A DNA stretch of 64,000 bases from Nocardioides ungokensis. Its GTDB lineage: Bacteria; Actinomycetota; Actinomycetes; Propionibacteriales; Nocardioidaceae. Where the stretch lies: positions 2,427,001 through 2,491,000 of the forward strand of contig NZ_CP059164.1 in NCBI RefSeq assembly GCF_013466985.1. The letters are read 5' to 3'. This document shows, one piece after another, positions 44,700 through 53,205 of the stretch (its first letter is position 1; every line of letters starts with the position of its first letter). The notes below the pieces were generated by a model. It was not told where the DNA came from and made no database searches. It saw nothing but the letters and a program-made list of their open reading frames with translations. Position numbers and translations under genes: made by a program.

Positions 44700-44916
44700 G
44701 GTGCCGGACCATATAGACGACCACCCCCACCGGGTGTTCTCACGGGAAGCCGACCCGGCAACGGAATCACACTGGTGTCATTTGCCGCATAATCGTCGGT
44801 ATCCAGCAGTTATCCGGGGACGGCAGGAGAGCGCCTAGGTCGGTCACCGCAGCTCATGGGTCCTGGTAGTCGCTGTGTGCGTCGATCTGGGCGTGTCGGG
44901 CTGACGGGGCAGGCCC

Positions 44917-44946
44917 AGGGTGACTCAGGGTGACTCAGGGTGACTC
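44917..44946. repeat. Three tandem copies of a 10-bp unit
   Basis: AGGGTGACTC repeated exactly three times without gaps, upstream of the tyrosine recombinase. Confidence 0.7.
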
Positions 44947-45155
44947 GGCGGCCACCAGGACGCCAGCTGGCTCAGAGAGACACACATCGGGTCACTGACA
45001 TCAGCGTCGCGCGGTGGACCGAGCGCCGGTCGTCGGCAGGTCACCGGATCTTCAGGCAGGTGACCGGACGACAGCACGACGACGAGAGGCGGATCATTCA
45101 GGCGGCCCGCGCCTTCCGGTGCCCCTTCCCTGACTCGTTCCACATCGCCGATAAC

Positions 45156-45179
45156 TGACATTATGTCAACTATTGTTGA
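45156..45179. promoter_or_regulatory. Adjoining AT-rich inverted repeats
   Basis: TGACATTATGTCA (perfect 13-nt dyad) runs into TCAACTATTGTTGA (5-bp arms). Possible operator or recombinase core site. Confidence 0.4.
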
Positions 45180-45221
45180 TCCAGACGTGGGTGGAGCCCT
45201 CCTCCGCTCCTCACACGGCTG

Positions 45222-46112
45222 TCATTCGCCGAACTCCTCTAGCACCGCCGCGACGGTGCGCTGCGCGTGGTCACGGATCGTCGGCGAGGTGTCCCAGTAG
45301 TACGGCAGCGCGCCCAGCGACGTCGACAGCGCCCAGCCGCGGCCGCGTCGCCACTCGTCGTCGTCACAGCCGAGCTCGCGCCGGTATGCCGCCCGTGACG
45401 CGCCGTCGAACAGCGTCCAGGCCGGCGCAACGTCCGGCGCCGGGTCCCCGAGGCCCAGGCCACCGAAGTCGATGACCGCCGAGAGCCGCCCGTCGACACA
45501 CAGCAGGTTGCCCGCCAGCAGGTCTCCGTGCAGCCACGCGCCCGGCGCGTCGTACGGCCGCGCGTCCAGGGCGTCCTCCCAGACCCGTGTCACGCTCCGG
45601 GCGTCCACGCGGTCGCCCAGCTCGGCAATCGCACCCCGGGTGTACCCGTCGCGCGCCGCCAACGGCGTACCCCGGGACTCACCGGTCTTGACCGGTCCGC
45701 CGCCGGGAGCGACCGAGCGCAGGACGCGAACGAAGACCGCGAGGTCGACAGCGGCCGACTCGAGGTCGATGTTGTCACCGGTGGGGTTCTCCCCCGGCAG
45801 CCACGGCACGACCGACCACGGGTACGGATAACCGGAGCCCGGCTCCCCTACGGCCAGCGGCGCCGGCACCGGGAGCGGCAGGTGCGGCGCGAGGTACGGC
45901 AGCCAGCGCTGGTCGTTCACTGCCTGGTCCAGCGCCCAGTCGATCCGCGGCATCCGCGCCACCAGCTCGTCGCCGAGCCGGAACAGCGCATGATCGGTGC
46001 CACCGATCGGCACCGGCGTCACCGGCAGGCCCTTCCACTGCGGGAACTGCGACGCCACCAGCGCCTCGACCTGCGCGACGGTCGCCACCACCTCATCGGC
46101 GTGCATGCTCAT
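45222..46112 (-). CDS. APH-family kinase (aminoglycoside phosphotransferase-like)
   Basis: 296 aa. The kinase catalytic motifs are WLHGDLLAGNLL (Brenner-type H-x-D, about 203-214) and SAVIDFGGLGLGDPAPD (metal-binding Asp). N-lobe has VTPVPIGGTDHALFRLGDELVARMP. The group covers antibiotic and small-molecule kinases; resistance should not be assumed. ATG at 46112 is chosen over the upstream GTG-like 46148 because TAGGGT lies 7 nt before it. Confidence 0.88.
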   Translation of the reverse strand: MSMHADEVVATVAQVEALVASQFPQWKGLPVTPVPIGGTDHALFRLGDELVARMPRIDWALDQAVNDQRWLPYLAPHLPLPVPAPLAVGEPGSGYPYPWSVVPWLPGENPTGDNIDLESAAVDLAVFVRVLRSVAPGGGPVKTGESRGTPLAARDGYTRGAIAELGDRVDARSVTRVWEDALDARPYDAPGAWLHGDLLAGNLLCVDGRLSAVIDFGGLGLGDPAPDVAPAWTLFDGASRAAYRRELGCDDDEWRRGRGWALSTSLGALPYYWDTSPTIRDHAQRTVAAVLEEFGE

Positions 46113-46119
46113 CGCGGCG

Positions 46120-46125
46120 ACCCTA
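46120..46125 (-). promoter_or_regulatory. Leaderless -10 box of the APH-family gene
   Basis: TAGGGT on the minus strand, 7 nt before the ATG at 46112. Confidence 0.5.
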
Positions 46126-46216
46126 GGGGCCACTCCCCCGGGCCGCACCCCGATTTCAGGGGCGGGTTCCGAGCCGAGGCGTCACCCCGCGCCGCCGGAC
46201 GGACCGACGGATCGCC

Positions 46217-46279
46217 CGCGGATTGGTCACCAACGACAGATCCCAGGGGCCCCGGCGTGTGGTTGGTGACCAATCGGTG
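46217..46279. repeat. 63-bp dyad repeat, solo copy
   Basis: Left arm 46217-46238 (inverted), 19-nt spacer, right arm 46258-46279. The arm period is 41 nt, exactly as in the two copies around the nuclease-like gene at 4866. No nuclease-like gene lies here. It sits between the APH-like gene and the 3' end of the M50-like gene. Confidence 0.75.
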
Positions 46280-46295
46280 CCAGCGGTCCGCGCCC

Positions 46296-47009
46296 TCAAC
46301 CGAGCAGCCAGCCACCCCCGGCGACGAGCGCCGCGCCGGTGGTGACGAGGAAGACGCCGACCCAGGCCAGCCCCGGCAGCGGCGTCAGCCGCGCCAGCAG
46401 GTCGGCGTCGGAGTCGCGGGCGCGGCCGCGGCGGCGCTGGTGCTGGAGCTCCAGGACAGCCCTCGGGGCGGCCAGCAGCAGGAACCAGGTGCCGGCATAG
46501 GCGGCGGCCGACTGCACCGGCTCGCTCCCCCACCACGACACCGCGAGCACGCCGAGCCCGAAGACCAGGACGGCGTACAGGCCGTAGAAGTTGCGGATCT
46601 GCACCAGCAGCAGCGCCAGCAGCAGGACCGCCAGCCACAGCACCGCGAGGGCGTGCCGCTCGCGGAGCAGGTACGCCGCGCCGAGGCCGAGCAGCCCGGG
46701 GCCGATGTAGCCAGCCAGCGCGGTGGCGACCATGCCGGGCCCCCGGCTCCTCCCCCGCGACAGGGTGAGTCCCGACGTGTCCGAGTGCAGGCGGATCCCG
46801 GCCAGCCGACGGCCGCTGACCAGCGCCGCCACCCCGTGCGAGCCCTCGTGCGCGATCGTCACCACGTGACGGGTCACCCGCCAGCCGGTCGGCAGGGCCA
46901 CGAGCACGAGGGCCAGGGCGCCGGTGGCCACGACCACGGACACGTCCGGTGCGGGCTGCGTGCCCGTCACCTCCGCACCGATGCGGGCGAGGACGTCGAC
47001 GGGCTGCAC
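46296..47009 (-). CDS. M50-family (site-2-protease-like) membrane protein
   Basis: 237 aa with six or seven hydrophobic segments. The metallopeptidase motif HEGSH (HExxH, 54-58) lies at the end of a membrane helix in RHVVTIAHEGSHGVAALVSG, the M50B-like layout. A second metal ligand is not obvious, so activity is uncertain. GTG start at 47009; CAGGCT lies 6 nt before it, a near match to the leaderless box. Confidence 0.82.
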   Translation of the reverse strand: MQPVDVLARIGAEVTGTQPAPDVSVVVATGALALVLVALPTGWRVTRHVVTIAHEGSHGVAALVSGRRLAGIRLHSDTSGLTLSRGRSRGPGMVATALAGYIGPGLLGLGAAYLLRERHALAVLWLAVLLLALLLVQIRNFYGLYAVLVFGLGVLAVSWWGSEPVQSAAAYAGTWFLLLAAPRAVLELQHQRRRGRARDSDADLLARLTPLPGLAWVGVFLVTTGAALVAGGGWLLG

Positions 47010-47136
47010 GCACCCAGCCTGCCGGATGCTCCCTGCGCGCCGAGCAGGGCCCGGATCGGCCAGCGCGTGGCGGCCGCGGCGGCACCGACACGTGACTCAC
47101 CCCAGGAAGAGGACGCAGGTCGTTGGTGGACGTCGC

Positions 47137-47142
47137 TAGCCT
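47137..47142 (+). promoter_or_regulatory. Leaderless -10 box of the 47149 gene
   Basis: TAGCCT, 6 nt before the ATG at 47149. Confidence 0.5.
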
Positions 47143-47148
47143 GCGGCC

Positions 47149-47532
47149 ATGCAGCGCTTCCCGTTCCGCTTCGACCCGATCTACCGACTGCCGGGACTGT
47201 GCTTCGGCATCGTCCCCGCCACGGCGTGGGTCGAGGTCGGCGACGGAGAGCTGCGGGCCCGCCTGGGGCCGTGGTCGCTGCGCACCCCGCTCGACAACAT
47301 CGCGTCCGCGACCGAGAGCGGCGGGTTCGCGTTCCTGAAGACCGCCGGCCCCGCGCACCTGTCCTTCGCAGACCGGGGCGTGACCTTCGCGACGAACGGC
47401 GACCGTGCGGTCTGCGTGGAGTTCCACCAGCCGGTGCGTGCCCTCGATCCCACCGGGATCCTCCGGCACCCGGGGGCCACCTTCACCGTTGCCGACCCGC
47501 CCGCCCTGCTCGCCGCCCTGGAGACCCGATGA
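47149..47532 (+). CDS. Conserved hypothetical protein (small beta-rich)
   Basis: 127 aa, no membrane helix. The FRFDPIYRLPGLCFGIVPATAWVEV start and WSLRTPLDNIASATESGGF recall the actinobacterial bacterial-PH-like family of unknown function. It overlaps the next gene by 4 nt (ATGA), forming a two-gene unit. No function assigned. Confidence 0.75.
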   Translation: MQRFPFRFDPIYRLPGLCFGIVPATAWVEVGDGELRARLGPWSLRTPLDNIASATESGGFAFLKTAGPAHLSFADRGVTFATNGDRAVCVEFHQPVRALDPTGILRHPGATFTVADPPALLAALETR

Positions 47533-47993
47533 CCGACCAGCCGATCCCCGAGCACCTCCGTCCGCGTGGCGTCTCCGACGACACCGTCGAGGCCCTCGGC
47601 AAGCTCTCCGAGGCCCTGGAGACGGTCGAGCACGCGCGGGGACTGCTCTACGGCTTCCACCGCCTCACCGGCAGGGCCCACATCACGCTCGGCGAGGCCG
47701 TCGACCAGCTGCGTGCCGCCGGCCACGGCGGGCTCGCCGATCACATCGACCGAGAGCTGCTGGGCCGCAACGTGATCCACGGTCGCTGGACCTTCCAGGT
47801 GGTCGAGGAGTACGACGACACCTACTACTCGACCTTCAAGGCGCTCGAGAAGCAGGCCCGCGACGAGCTGGTCGGAGGCCGCCGGCACCTCTTCGAGGCA
47901 GAGATGAAGGAGCAGCAGCGCTGCCACGACCACCCCGACCACAGGGCCACGCCCGACGACTCGGGATCCCAGGCTCACGGAAACGGGGCCTGA
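47529..47993 (+). CDS. Conserved hypothetical protein (coiled, helical)
   Basis: 154 aa, predicted mostly helical: DDTVEALGKLSEALETVEHARG, HRLTGRAHITLGEAVDQLRAAG and FKALEKQARDELVGGRRHLFEAEM. C-terminus is His/Asp-rich (HDHPDHRATPDD). Recognisable only as an actinobacterial hypothetical. ATG at 47529 overlaps the upstream stop. Confidence 0.75.
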   Translation: MTDQPIPEHLRPRGVSDDTVEALGKLSEALETVEHARGLLYGFHRLTGRAHITLGEAVDQLRAAGHGGLADHIDRELLGRNVIHGRWTFQVVEEYDDTYYSTFKALEKQARDELVGGRRHLFEAEMKEQQRCHDHPDHRATPDDSGSQAHGNGA

Positions 47994-48073
47994 CGGGGGT
48001 ACCCGGCGCTTAGGGTGAGCCTCCTCGGGAACGCGGCAGGGGGCCGCGCCCACGCAGATCGGGAGGGGGCTCG

Positions 48074-49573
48074 ATGGCGAGGTCTCCTGATGTCCTCGAG
48101 GACCCCACCCCGCTGGACTCCCCGCGGGTTGACGTTCGGGTCCGGGTCGCGTGGCTGCTGCGCATGAGCCGGGCCGCCGGCATCGACGGCGAGGCGTTGT
48201 CGGTCACCGAGATGGCGCACCGGCTCAAGGACCGGGGCATCTCCGCCTCCGCACCGTCGGTGTCGGGCTGGGAGACCGGACGGGTCGCCCCGGGCACGGC
48301 GGTGCTGGCCTACGAGGCGGTGCTGGGCCGCGAGCCGGGCATGCTGCGCAGCGCCGTCGACGTGGTCCGCCGCAACCACGGCCACGACCGTCCCGGGGCC
48401 GTCGTCCCGCCCCCCAGGCTGGTGGACCTCGACCGTGCGACCGATCGCGTGCTGGGCAGCCGTCGAACCACCGGGCTGGACTGGCTGCACTTCTGCGAGG
48501 CGGCCCTGGCGGTCCGCCCGGGCCTGCCCCGCAAGCTGCTGCGCCCGGCCGTCGACCAGCTGCTGAGCGAGGTCAGCCGCTCGGTGTTCACGGCCTACGT
48601 GACCCGCTACGAGGCACTCTCCCTGCTCCGCTGCGGCCAGTACGGCGGGCTCGTGCTGCAGGCCGTCCGCGACTACGTCGACGAGCCCGGCGCCCAGGTG
48701 GTCGCCGAGGCCCTGGGCGTGGTCGCCGAGCGCGCCGACCGACCCTGTCTGCGGCTGCTGGTGCCCCACCTCGCCAGCGAGGACCCGGTGATGTTGCGCG
48801 GCGCGGTCGTCGGCTTCCAGAACCTCGCGTCCGTGGGTGGCCTGACGCCCGCCGACTGGGACCAGGTCGTGGCTCCCTTCGTCGCGGCGTTCAACGCCCA
48901 CGCCGACGACGAGAGACAGTGGCTGCTGCTCTCGAACCTGTGGCACGCCCTGCCGCCCTCCGTGCGCACGGCCACCCGGCCCGACCTCGTCCGCCCCGTC
49001 AATCCGGCACCCCCGACCTGGGATCCCGCCCGGCTGGAACGCCACACCACCTTCTGCGACCGCGTCACCGCGCGGGTCTGCGACGAGGTCGGGATCCCCC
49101 ACCAGCCGCTGCTCGCCCGGCTGCTGTTCGAGGCGGCGTTCGATCCCCGGGGCGACCGCAGCTGGACCGCCACGCTGCTGATGATGGCCTCCCCGCTCCG
49201 CGGCCCCATCGCCGCGGCCATGTCCGACGCGGCCGACCACCACGAGGACCCCGTCGTCCGGGCGGCGGCGCGGGACCTGCTGACCGGCCTGGGCCACGAG
49301 GCCTCCACCAAGCACGCGCTCGCCTGGCTGGACGGGGGCGAGCCCGATCTGGTCGCAGCCGCCCTGGTGGAGCTGGCGCACAACCGCAGCCGCGTCCCCG
49401 ATGACCGGCTCTCCGCGTTCCTCGAGGAGCCGGACCCGGTCGGCCGCCGGGCGCTCTACTACGCCGGCATGATGGGACGGCCCGCGCTGCGCCGGATCGC
49501 CGAGGACCCGGCGCACCGGCTGCACGAGGGCGCCCGGTGGTGGCGGCGCCACGGGTCGGTCATCACCTCCTGA
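48074..49573 (+). CDS. XRE-type HTH protein with long helical-repeat C-terminus
   Basis: 499 aa. An HTH (about 20-75, LSVTEMAHRLKDRGISASAPSVSGWETGRVAPGTAVL) is followed by about 400 residues of alpha-helical, Leu/Ala-rich sequence resembling HEAT/TPR-like solenoids (DPVMLRGAVVGFQNLASVGG, EASTKHALAWLDGGEPDLVAAALVELAHN). This organisation, seen often in actinobacteria, suggests a regulator that binds a peptide or protein. Its targets are unknown. ATG at 48074 is preceded by gggaggggg. Confidence 0.82.
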   Translation: MARSPDVLEDPTPLDSPRVDVRVRVAWLLRMSRAAGIDGEALSVTEMAHRLKDRGISASAPSVSGWETGRVAPGTAVLAYEAVLGREPGMLRSAVDVVRRNHGHDRPGAVVPPPRLVDLDRATDRVLGSRRTTGLDWLHFCEAALAVRPGLPRKLLRPAVDQLLSEVSRSVFTAYVTRYEALSLLRCGQYGGLVLQAVRDYVDEPGAQVVAEALGVVAERADRPCLRLLVPHLASEDPVMLRGAVVGFQNLASVGGLTPADWDQVVAPFVAAFNAHADDERQWLLLSNLWHALPPSVRTATRPDLVRPVNPAPPTWDPARLERHTTFCDRVTARVCDEVGIPHQPLLARLLFEAAFDPRGDRSWTATLLMMASPLRGPIAAAMSDAADHHEDPVVRAAARDLLTGLGHEASTKHALAWLDGGEPDLVAAALVELAHNRSRVPDDRLSAFLEEPDPVGRRALYYAGMMGRPALRRIAEDPAHRLHEGARWWRRHGSVITS

Positions 49574-49618
49574 CGCTGCCGGGCGAAGGCTCCGGCTCCC
49601 GGTCGGTCGCGCGGCCGC

Positions 49619-49624
49619 TACGTT
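49619..49624 (+). promoter_or_regulatory. Leaderless -10 box of the aldo-keto reductase gene
   Basis: TACGTT, 6 nt before the ATG at 49631. Confidence 0.5.
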
Positions 49625-49630
49625 GGCGTC

Positions 49631-50467
49631 ATGGCCATCCCGACGTACACGCTCAACGACGGCAGCACGCTCCCGGCGATCGGCTTCGGCACCTATCCCC
49701 TCAGGGGCGACGACGGCATCACGGCCGTCGTCAGCGCGCTGGAGGTCGGCTACCGGCTGCTCGACACCGCGGTGAACTACGAGAACGAGCGCGCGGTGGG
49801 CGAGGCGATCCGACGCTCCGGCCTGCCGCGCGACCAGATCCAGGTCGCCAGCAAGATCCCCGGTCGCCACCACGCCTACGACGACGCGGTGGCCAGCGTC
49901 CGTGGCTCGCTGGAGCGGCTCGGACTCGACCACCTCGACCTCCAGCTCATCCACTGGCCCAACCCGAGCGTCGGCAGGTACGCCGAGGCCTGGCGCGCGC
50001 TGGTCGACCTCCAGAAGGAGGGACTGGTCCGCTCGATCGGGGTCTCCAACTTCACCGAGGCCCACCTGACCCGGATCATCGACGAGACCGGGGTGACGCC
50101 CGCGGTCAACCAGATCGAGCTGCACCCCTACTTCCCCCAGGCCCCGATGCGGGCCGTGAACGAGCGCCTCGGCATCCGCACCGAGTCGTGGAGCCCCCTC
50201 GGCAAGCGACAGGCGCCGTTCACCGAGCCGCCCGTCGCCGCCGCCGCCGAGAAGTACGCGGTCACTCCCGGCCAGGTCATCCTGCGCTGGCAGGTGCAGC
50301 TCGGATCGATCCCGATCCCGAAGTCGGCCACGCCCACGCGACAGCGGGAGAACCTCGACGTCTTCGGGTTCTCCCTCACCGACGACGAGGTCGCCGCGAT
50401 CACCGGTCTCGGACGCCCGGACGGGCGGCTCTTCGGGGGTGACCCCGACCACCACGAGGAGCAGTGA
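49631..50467 (+). CDS. Aldo-keto reductase
   Basis: NADPH-dependent carbonyl reductase, 278 aa, TIM barrel. The catalytic tetrad is Asp45, Tyr50, Lys75 and His108 (LLDTAVNYEN, VASKIPG, LIHWPNP). The cofactor-binding late motif IPIPKSATPTRQREN is intact. The group includes 2,5-diketo-D-gluconate reductase. The stop overlaps the next gene's start (TGATG). Confidence 0.92.
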   Translation: MAIPTYTLNDGSTLPAIGFGTYPLRGDDGITAVVSALEVGYRLLDTAVNYENERAVGEAIRRSGLPRDQIQVASKIPGRHHAYDDAVASVRGSLERLGLDHLDLQLIHWPNPSVGRYAEAWRALVDLQKEGLVRSIGVSNFTEAHLTRIIDETGVTPAVNQIELHPYFPQAPMRAVNERLGIRTESWSPLGKRQAPFTEPPVAAAAEKYAVTPGQVILRWQVQLGSIPIPKSATPTRQRENLDVFGFSLTDDEVAAITGLGRPDGRLFGGDPDHHEEQ

Positions 50468-51519
50468 TGCCCGCGACGCCGTACCTGCGCATCGACCTGG
50501 CCCGGCTGCGCCGCAACATCGCCGTGGCGGCGGAGCTCGCCCGGGGAGGCGACGTCGCGCTGCGCCCCCACGTCAAGACGCACAAGAGCGTCGAGATCGC
50601 GCGGCTCCAGCTGGCCGCGGGCGCCGTCGGCATCTCCGTGGCCACCGTCGGGGAGGCCGAGACGTTCGCCCGGCACGGCATCGACGACATCTTCGTCGCC
50701 TACCCGCTCTGGCTCGACGACGTCTCCGCCGGGCGGCTGACCGACCTGACTGGCGACGCTCGACTGGCGATCGGCGTGGACTCGGTCGAGGGTGCCGCCA
50801 ACGCGGGCCGGCTGCTCGGCGGTTCGACCGTGGAGGTGCTGGTCGAGGTCGACTGCGGTCACCATCGCAGCGGGGTCCGACCGGAGGACGCCGGGGCCGT
50901 CGCTGCTGCCGCGGCCCGCACGGGGCTCCGGGTCCGCGGCCTCTTCACCTTCCCGGGTCACAGCTACGCCCCCGAGGCACTGGCCACGGCCGCCGCTGAC
51001 GAGTCGAGGGCACTCCAGGAGGCGGCCGGGTCGCTGCGCGCGGCGGGCGTCGAACCGCGGGTGGTCAGCGGCGGGTCGACGCCGAGCCTGGCCCACTCCG
51101 ACCTGTCGACGCTGACCGAGCTGCGACCCGGGGTCTACGTCTTCGGGGACGCGCAGCAGTGGGAGCTCGGCTCCATGACGCCGGACAGCATCGCGCTGAC
51201 GTGCTGCTCGACGGTCGTCAGCCACGCCGGTGGCCGGGTGGTCCTGGATGCCGGCAGCAAGATCCTGGGCGCCGACCGGGCGCCGTACGCCTCGGGGTTC
51301 GGACGGCTGCCCGAGCACCCCGACGCGCGGGTCGTGCTGCTCTCGGAGCACCACGCCGTCGTCGACCTCGCCGGCGCGCCGCTCCCGCCGCTGGGCACCC
51401 GGCTCGACGTCGTGCCCAACCACGTGTGCAACGCGGTCAACCTGGTCGGGACGGTGTACGCCGAGGAGTCCGGCGAGCTGCGTCCGTGGCCTGTCGCCGC
51501 CCGCGGCCTGAACGCCTGA
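50467..51519 (+). CDS. PLP enzyme of the D-serine dehydratase/D-threonine aldolase family
   Basis: 350 aa, alanine-racemase-like fold type III. The PLP lysine is in LRPHVKTHKSVEIA (about Lys37), a family signature. A metal site is indicated by VPNHVCNAVNL near the C-terminus (His/Cys ligands). Substrate (D-threonine, D-serine or 3-hydroxyaspartate) cannot be resolved. ATG at 50467, or GTG at 50464, coupled to the aldo-keto reductase. Confidence 0.88.
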   Translation: MPATPYLRIDLARLRRNIAVAAELARGGDVALRPHVKTHKSVEIARLQLAAGAVGISVATVGEAETFARHGIDDIFVAYPLWLDDVSAGRLTDLTGDARLAIGVDSVEGAANAGRLLGGSTVEVLVEVDCGHHRSGVRPEDAGAVAAAAARTGLRVRGLFTFPGHSYAPEALATAAADESRALQEAAGSLRAAGVEPRVVSGGSTPSLAHSDLSTLTELRPGVYVFGDAQQWELGSMTPDSIALTCCSTVVSHAGGRVVLDAGSKILGADRAPYASGFGRLPEHPDARVVLLSEHHAVVDLAGAPLPPLGTRLDVVPNHVCNAVNLVGTVYAEESGELRPWPVAARGLNA

Positions 51520-51529
51520 CCCCTCCCCC

Positions 51530-51535
51530 TACCAT
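51530..51535 (+). promoter_or_regulatory. Leaderless -10 box of the cyclophilin gene
   Basis: TACCAT, 7 nt before the ATG at 51543. Confidence 0.5.
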
Positions 51536-51542
51536 CGTGGCC

Positions 51543-52216
51543 ATGCTGAAGCGACCCCTCTCCGTCCTGGCCGCGGCCGCAGCAGTCCTGGCGCTCGCCG
51601 GCTGCTCGAGCGACGACTCCTCGAGCACCGTCGCGGACACCGCCCCCACCCGCAGCGCGACCGGGCCGGCCTGCTCCTACTCCTCCGACGGCCGGCCGCC
51701 CGCCAAGAAGGTCTCGCTGCCGCCGGACCACGCCACGGTGACCGGCGACGAGGCGGTCACGCTGAAGACCAACGCCGGCGACATCAAGGCAACCCTCGAC
51801 GCATCTTCCACCCCGTGCACGGTCAACTCCTTCGTGTCCCTGGCCGACCAGGGCTACTTCGACTCCACGCCCTGCCACCGGCTGACCCCCAGGGGATCTA
51901 CGTCCTCCAGTGCGGGGACCCCTCGGGCACGGGCGCCGGCGGGCCCGGCTACCAGTTCGACGACGAGCTCTCCGGCAAGGAGACCTACGGCCCCGGCACC
52001 CTGGCCATGGCCAACGCCGGCGCGAACACCAACGGCTCGCAGTTCTTCATCGTCTACGGCAACAGCCCGCTGCCGCCTAGCTACACCGTCTTCGGCAAGG
52101 TCGACGCCGCCGGGTTGAAGGTCGTCCAGGCGATCGCCGACAAGGGCACGGCCGACGGCGGCCCCGACGGCGCCCCCAAGGACAAGGTGGAGATCGAGTC
52201 CGTCACCGCCCAGTGA
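51543..52216 (+). CDS. Cyclophilin-type peptidyl-prolyl isomerase lipoprotein (frameshifted)
   Basis: About 224 aa. Lipobox LALAGC with Cys22 after a hydrophobic segment, so membrane-anchored outside. The cyclophilin domain has [22 protein letters not shown] and [19 protein letters not shown]. The active-site Arg normally at FHR is kept as HR in CHRL. The frame breaks near 51888, where one C is missing in a C run; repair gives [16 protein letters not shown]. Second prolyl isomerase lipoprotein in the window. Confidence 0.88.
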
Positions 52217-52252
52217 CGCCCTGACCGCTCACGGCAGGAGACGGACTGCTCC

Positions 52253-52273
52253 CGGCGACGTCAGCGCCGGGCC
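52253..52273. terminator. Short hairpin between convergent genes
   Basis: CCCGGCG pairs with CGCCGGG around a 7-nt loop, between the cyclophilin gene and the 3' end of the SRPBCC gene. Weak, no T tract. Confidence 0.35.
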
Positions 52274-52706
52274 TCGAGGATGCGCTTGAGCGCGGCGAGG
52301 TCCTTGGTCATGGCCCGGCGCATGGCGGTCTCGATGACCGGCGCCGCGAGACGCGAGAACCCCGACGGCTCCCCGTCGTTGCGCAGCTCCATCCGGGTCC
52401 CGGCCGGGACCTCGGTCCACGCGTAGGTCGTGCGCATGGGGAACGGCCCCTGGGCGGTCTGCATCACGAGCCGTGCCCCTGGCTCGAGGGCGGTGACCTC
52501 GTAGGTGTAGGCGATGCGCCGACCGAGGAAGGTCGCGACGAAGTCGAGGAGCGACCCCACGCGGACCGGGGCCGCGGTCCGCCAGTCCACCTGGCGGATG
52601 TTGGCGTACCACTCCGGGCGTTGCCCGGATCACCGGCGTACGCCGCGACCTCCTGCACCGGCCGCTCGATGATGTTCTCGACGGTGACGTCGACGCGCCT
52701 GCTCAC
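52261..52706 (-). CDS. SRPBCC/polyketide cyclase-like protein (frameshifted)
   Basis: About 148 aa, START-like ligand-binding fold: RRVDVTVENIIERPVQEVAAYA, then WYANIRQVDWRTAAP after the repaired break near 52617, then YEVTALEPGARLVMQT and YAWTEVPAGTRMELRND. Missing one C in a C run. ATG at 52706 overlaps the OsmC stop (ATGA). Ligand unknown. Confidence 0.85.
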
Positions 52707-53146
52707 GGCCGGGCGACCTCGACGTACTCCACCGGCTCACCGAGGGCGACGGTCCGCCCCACCGTGCAGAGCCGGTCGCGGACCTGCTGCAGCGTGCGCG
52801 GGACGACCTCGCGCGCACGGTCGCCGTCCTCCCCGGCGGGGAAGGTGACGTCGAAGGTCACCGTGAGCCCGACCAGGTGGCTGCCCTGCTCGTCGCGGAT
52901 CTTGTGACCGACGGCGCGCGCGTCGAAGGTCTCGGCGCCGGCGCGCTTGGAGGTGACCAGGTCCAGGTCGATCGCCCCGCACCCGGCGAGCGCGGCGAGC
53001 AGGAGCTCCACCGGGCTGAAGTCGGGGTCGTGGCCCGAGCCGATCGGCAGCACTCCCCCACGCGCGTTGGTCGCCTTGTAGCGCCCCTTCCCGATCCGGG
53101 TCAGGTCGATGCTGCGCAGCGTGGGATCCGGGGTCTCGTCGTTCAT
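52703..53146 (-). CDS. OsmC family protein
   Basis: 147 aa. Redox Cys residues appear in AALAGCGAIDL (about Cys56) and DRLCTVGRTV (about Cys126), as in OsmC/Ohr peroxidases that reduce organic hydroperoxides. Distances are typical of the OsmC branch rather than Ohr. Co-transcribed with the SRPBCC gene. Enzymatic activity likely but not proven. Confidence 0.87.
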   Translation of the reverse strand: MNDETPDPTLRSIDLTRIGKGRYKATNARGGVLPIGSGHDPDFSPVELLLAALAGCGAIDLDLVTSKRAGAETFDARAVGHKIRDEQGSHLVGLTVTFDVTFPAGEDGDRAREVVPRTLQQVRDRLCTVGRTVALGEPVEYVEVARP

Positions 53147-53193
53147 GGGCCAAGCCTGCCAGAGCGGCCCGGGGCAGGTTCCGGCTCGCGTCG

Positions 53194-53199
53194 TACTGT
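53194..53199 (+). promoter_or_regulatory. Leaderless -10 box of the flavin reductase-like gene
   Basis: TACTGT, 6 nt before the ATG at 53206. Confidence 0.5.
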
Positions 53200-53205
53200 C
53201 GGGCC

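Larger units (their letters stand above)
44700..45221. other. Long intergenic region upstream of the tyrosine recombinase
   Basis: 522 bp without a convincing gene. It holds three tandem copies of AGGGTGACTC (44917-44946) and an AT-rich cluster of two abutting inverted repeats, TGACATTATGTCA (45156-45168) and TCAACTATTGTTGA (45166-45179). AT-rich dyads in this GC-rich genome suggest protein binding, possibly by the recombinase or its regulator. Confidence 0.45.

Noticed and set aside
44925..45161. Small frames in the gap upstream of the recombinase
   Set aside because: No ribosome site, composition of non-coding GC sequence, and they run through tandem repeats.
45222..46112. Antibiotic resistance gene
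   Set aside because: The APH fold also covers many metabolic kinases. No motif here points to aminoglycosides or any other drug.
48074..49573. Phage or integrative element carrying the XRE gene
   Set aside because: No phage structural, excision or att features nearby, and base composition matches the neighbours.
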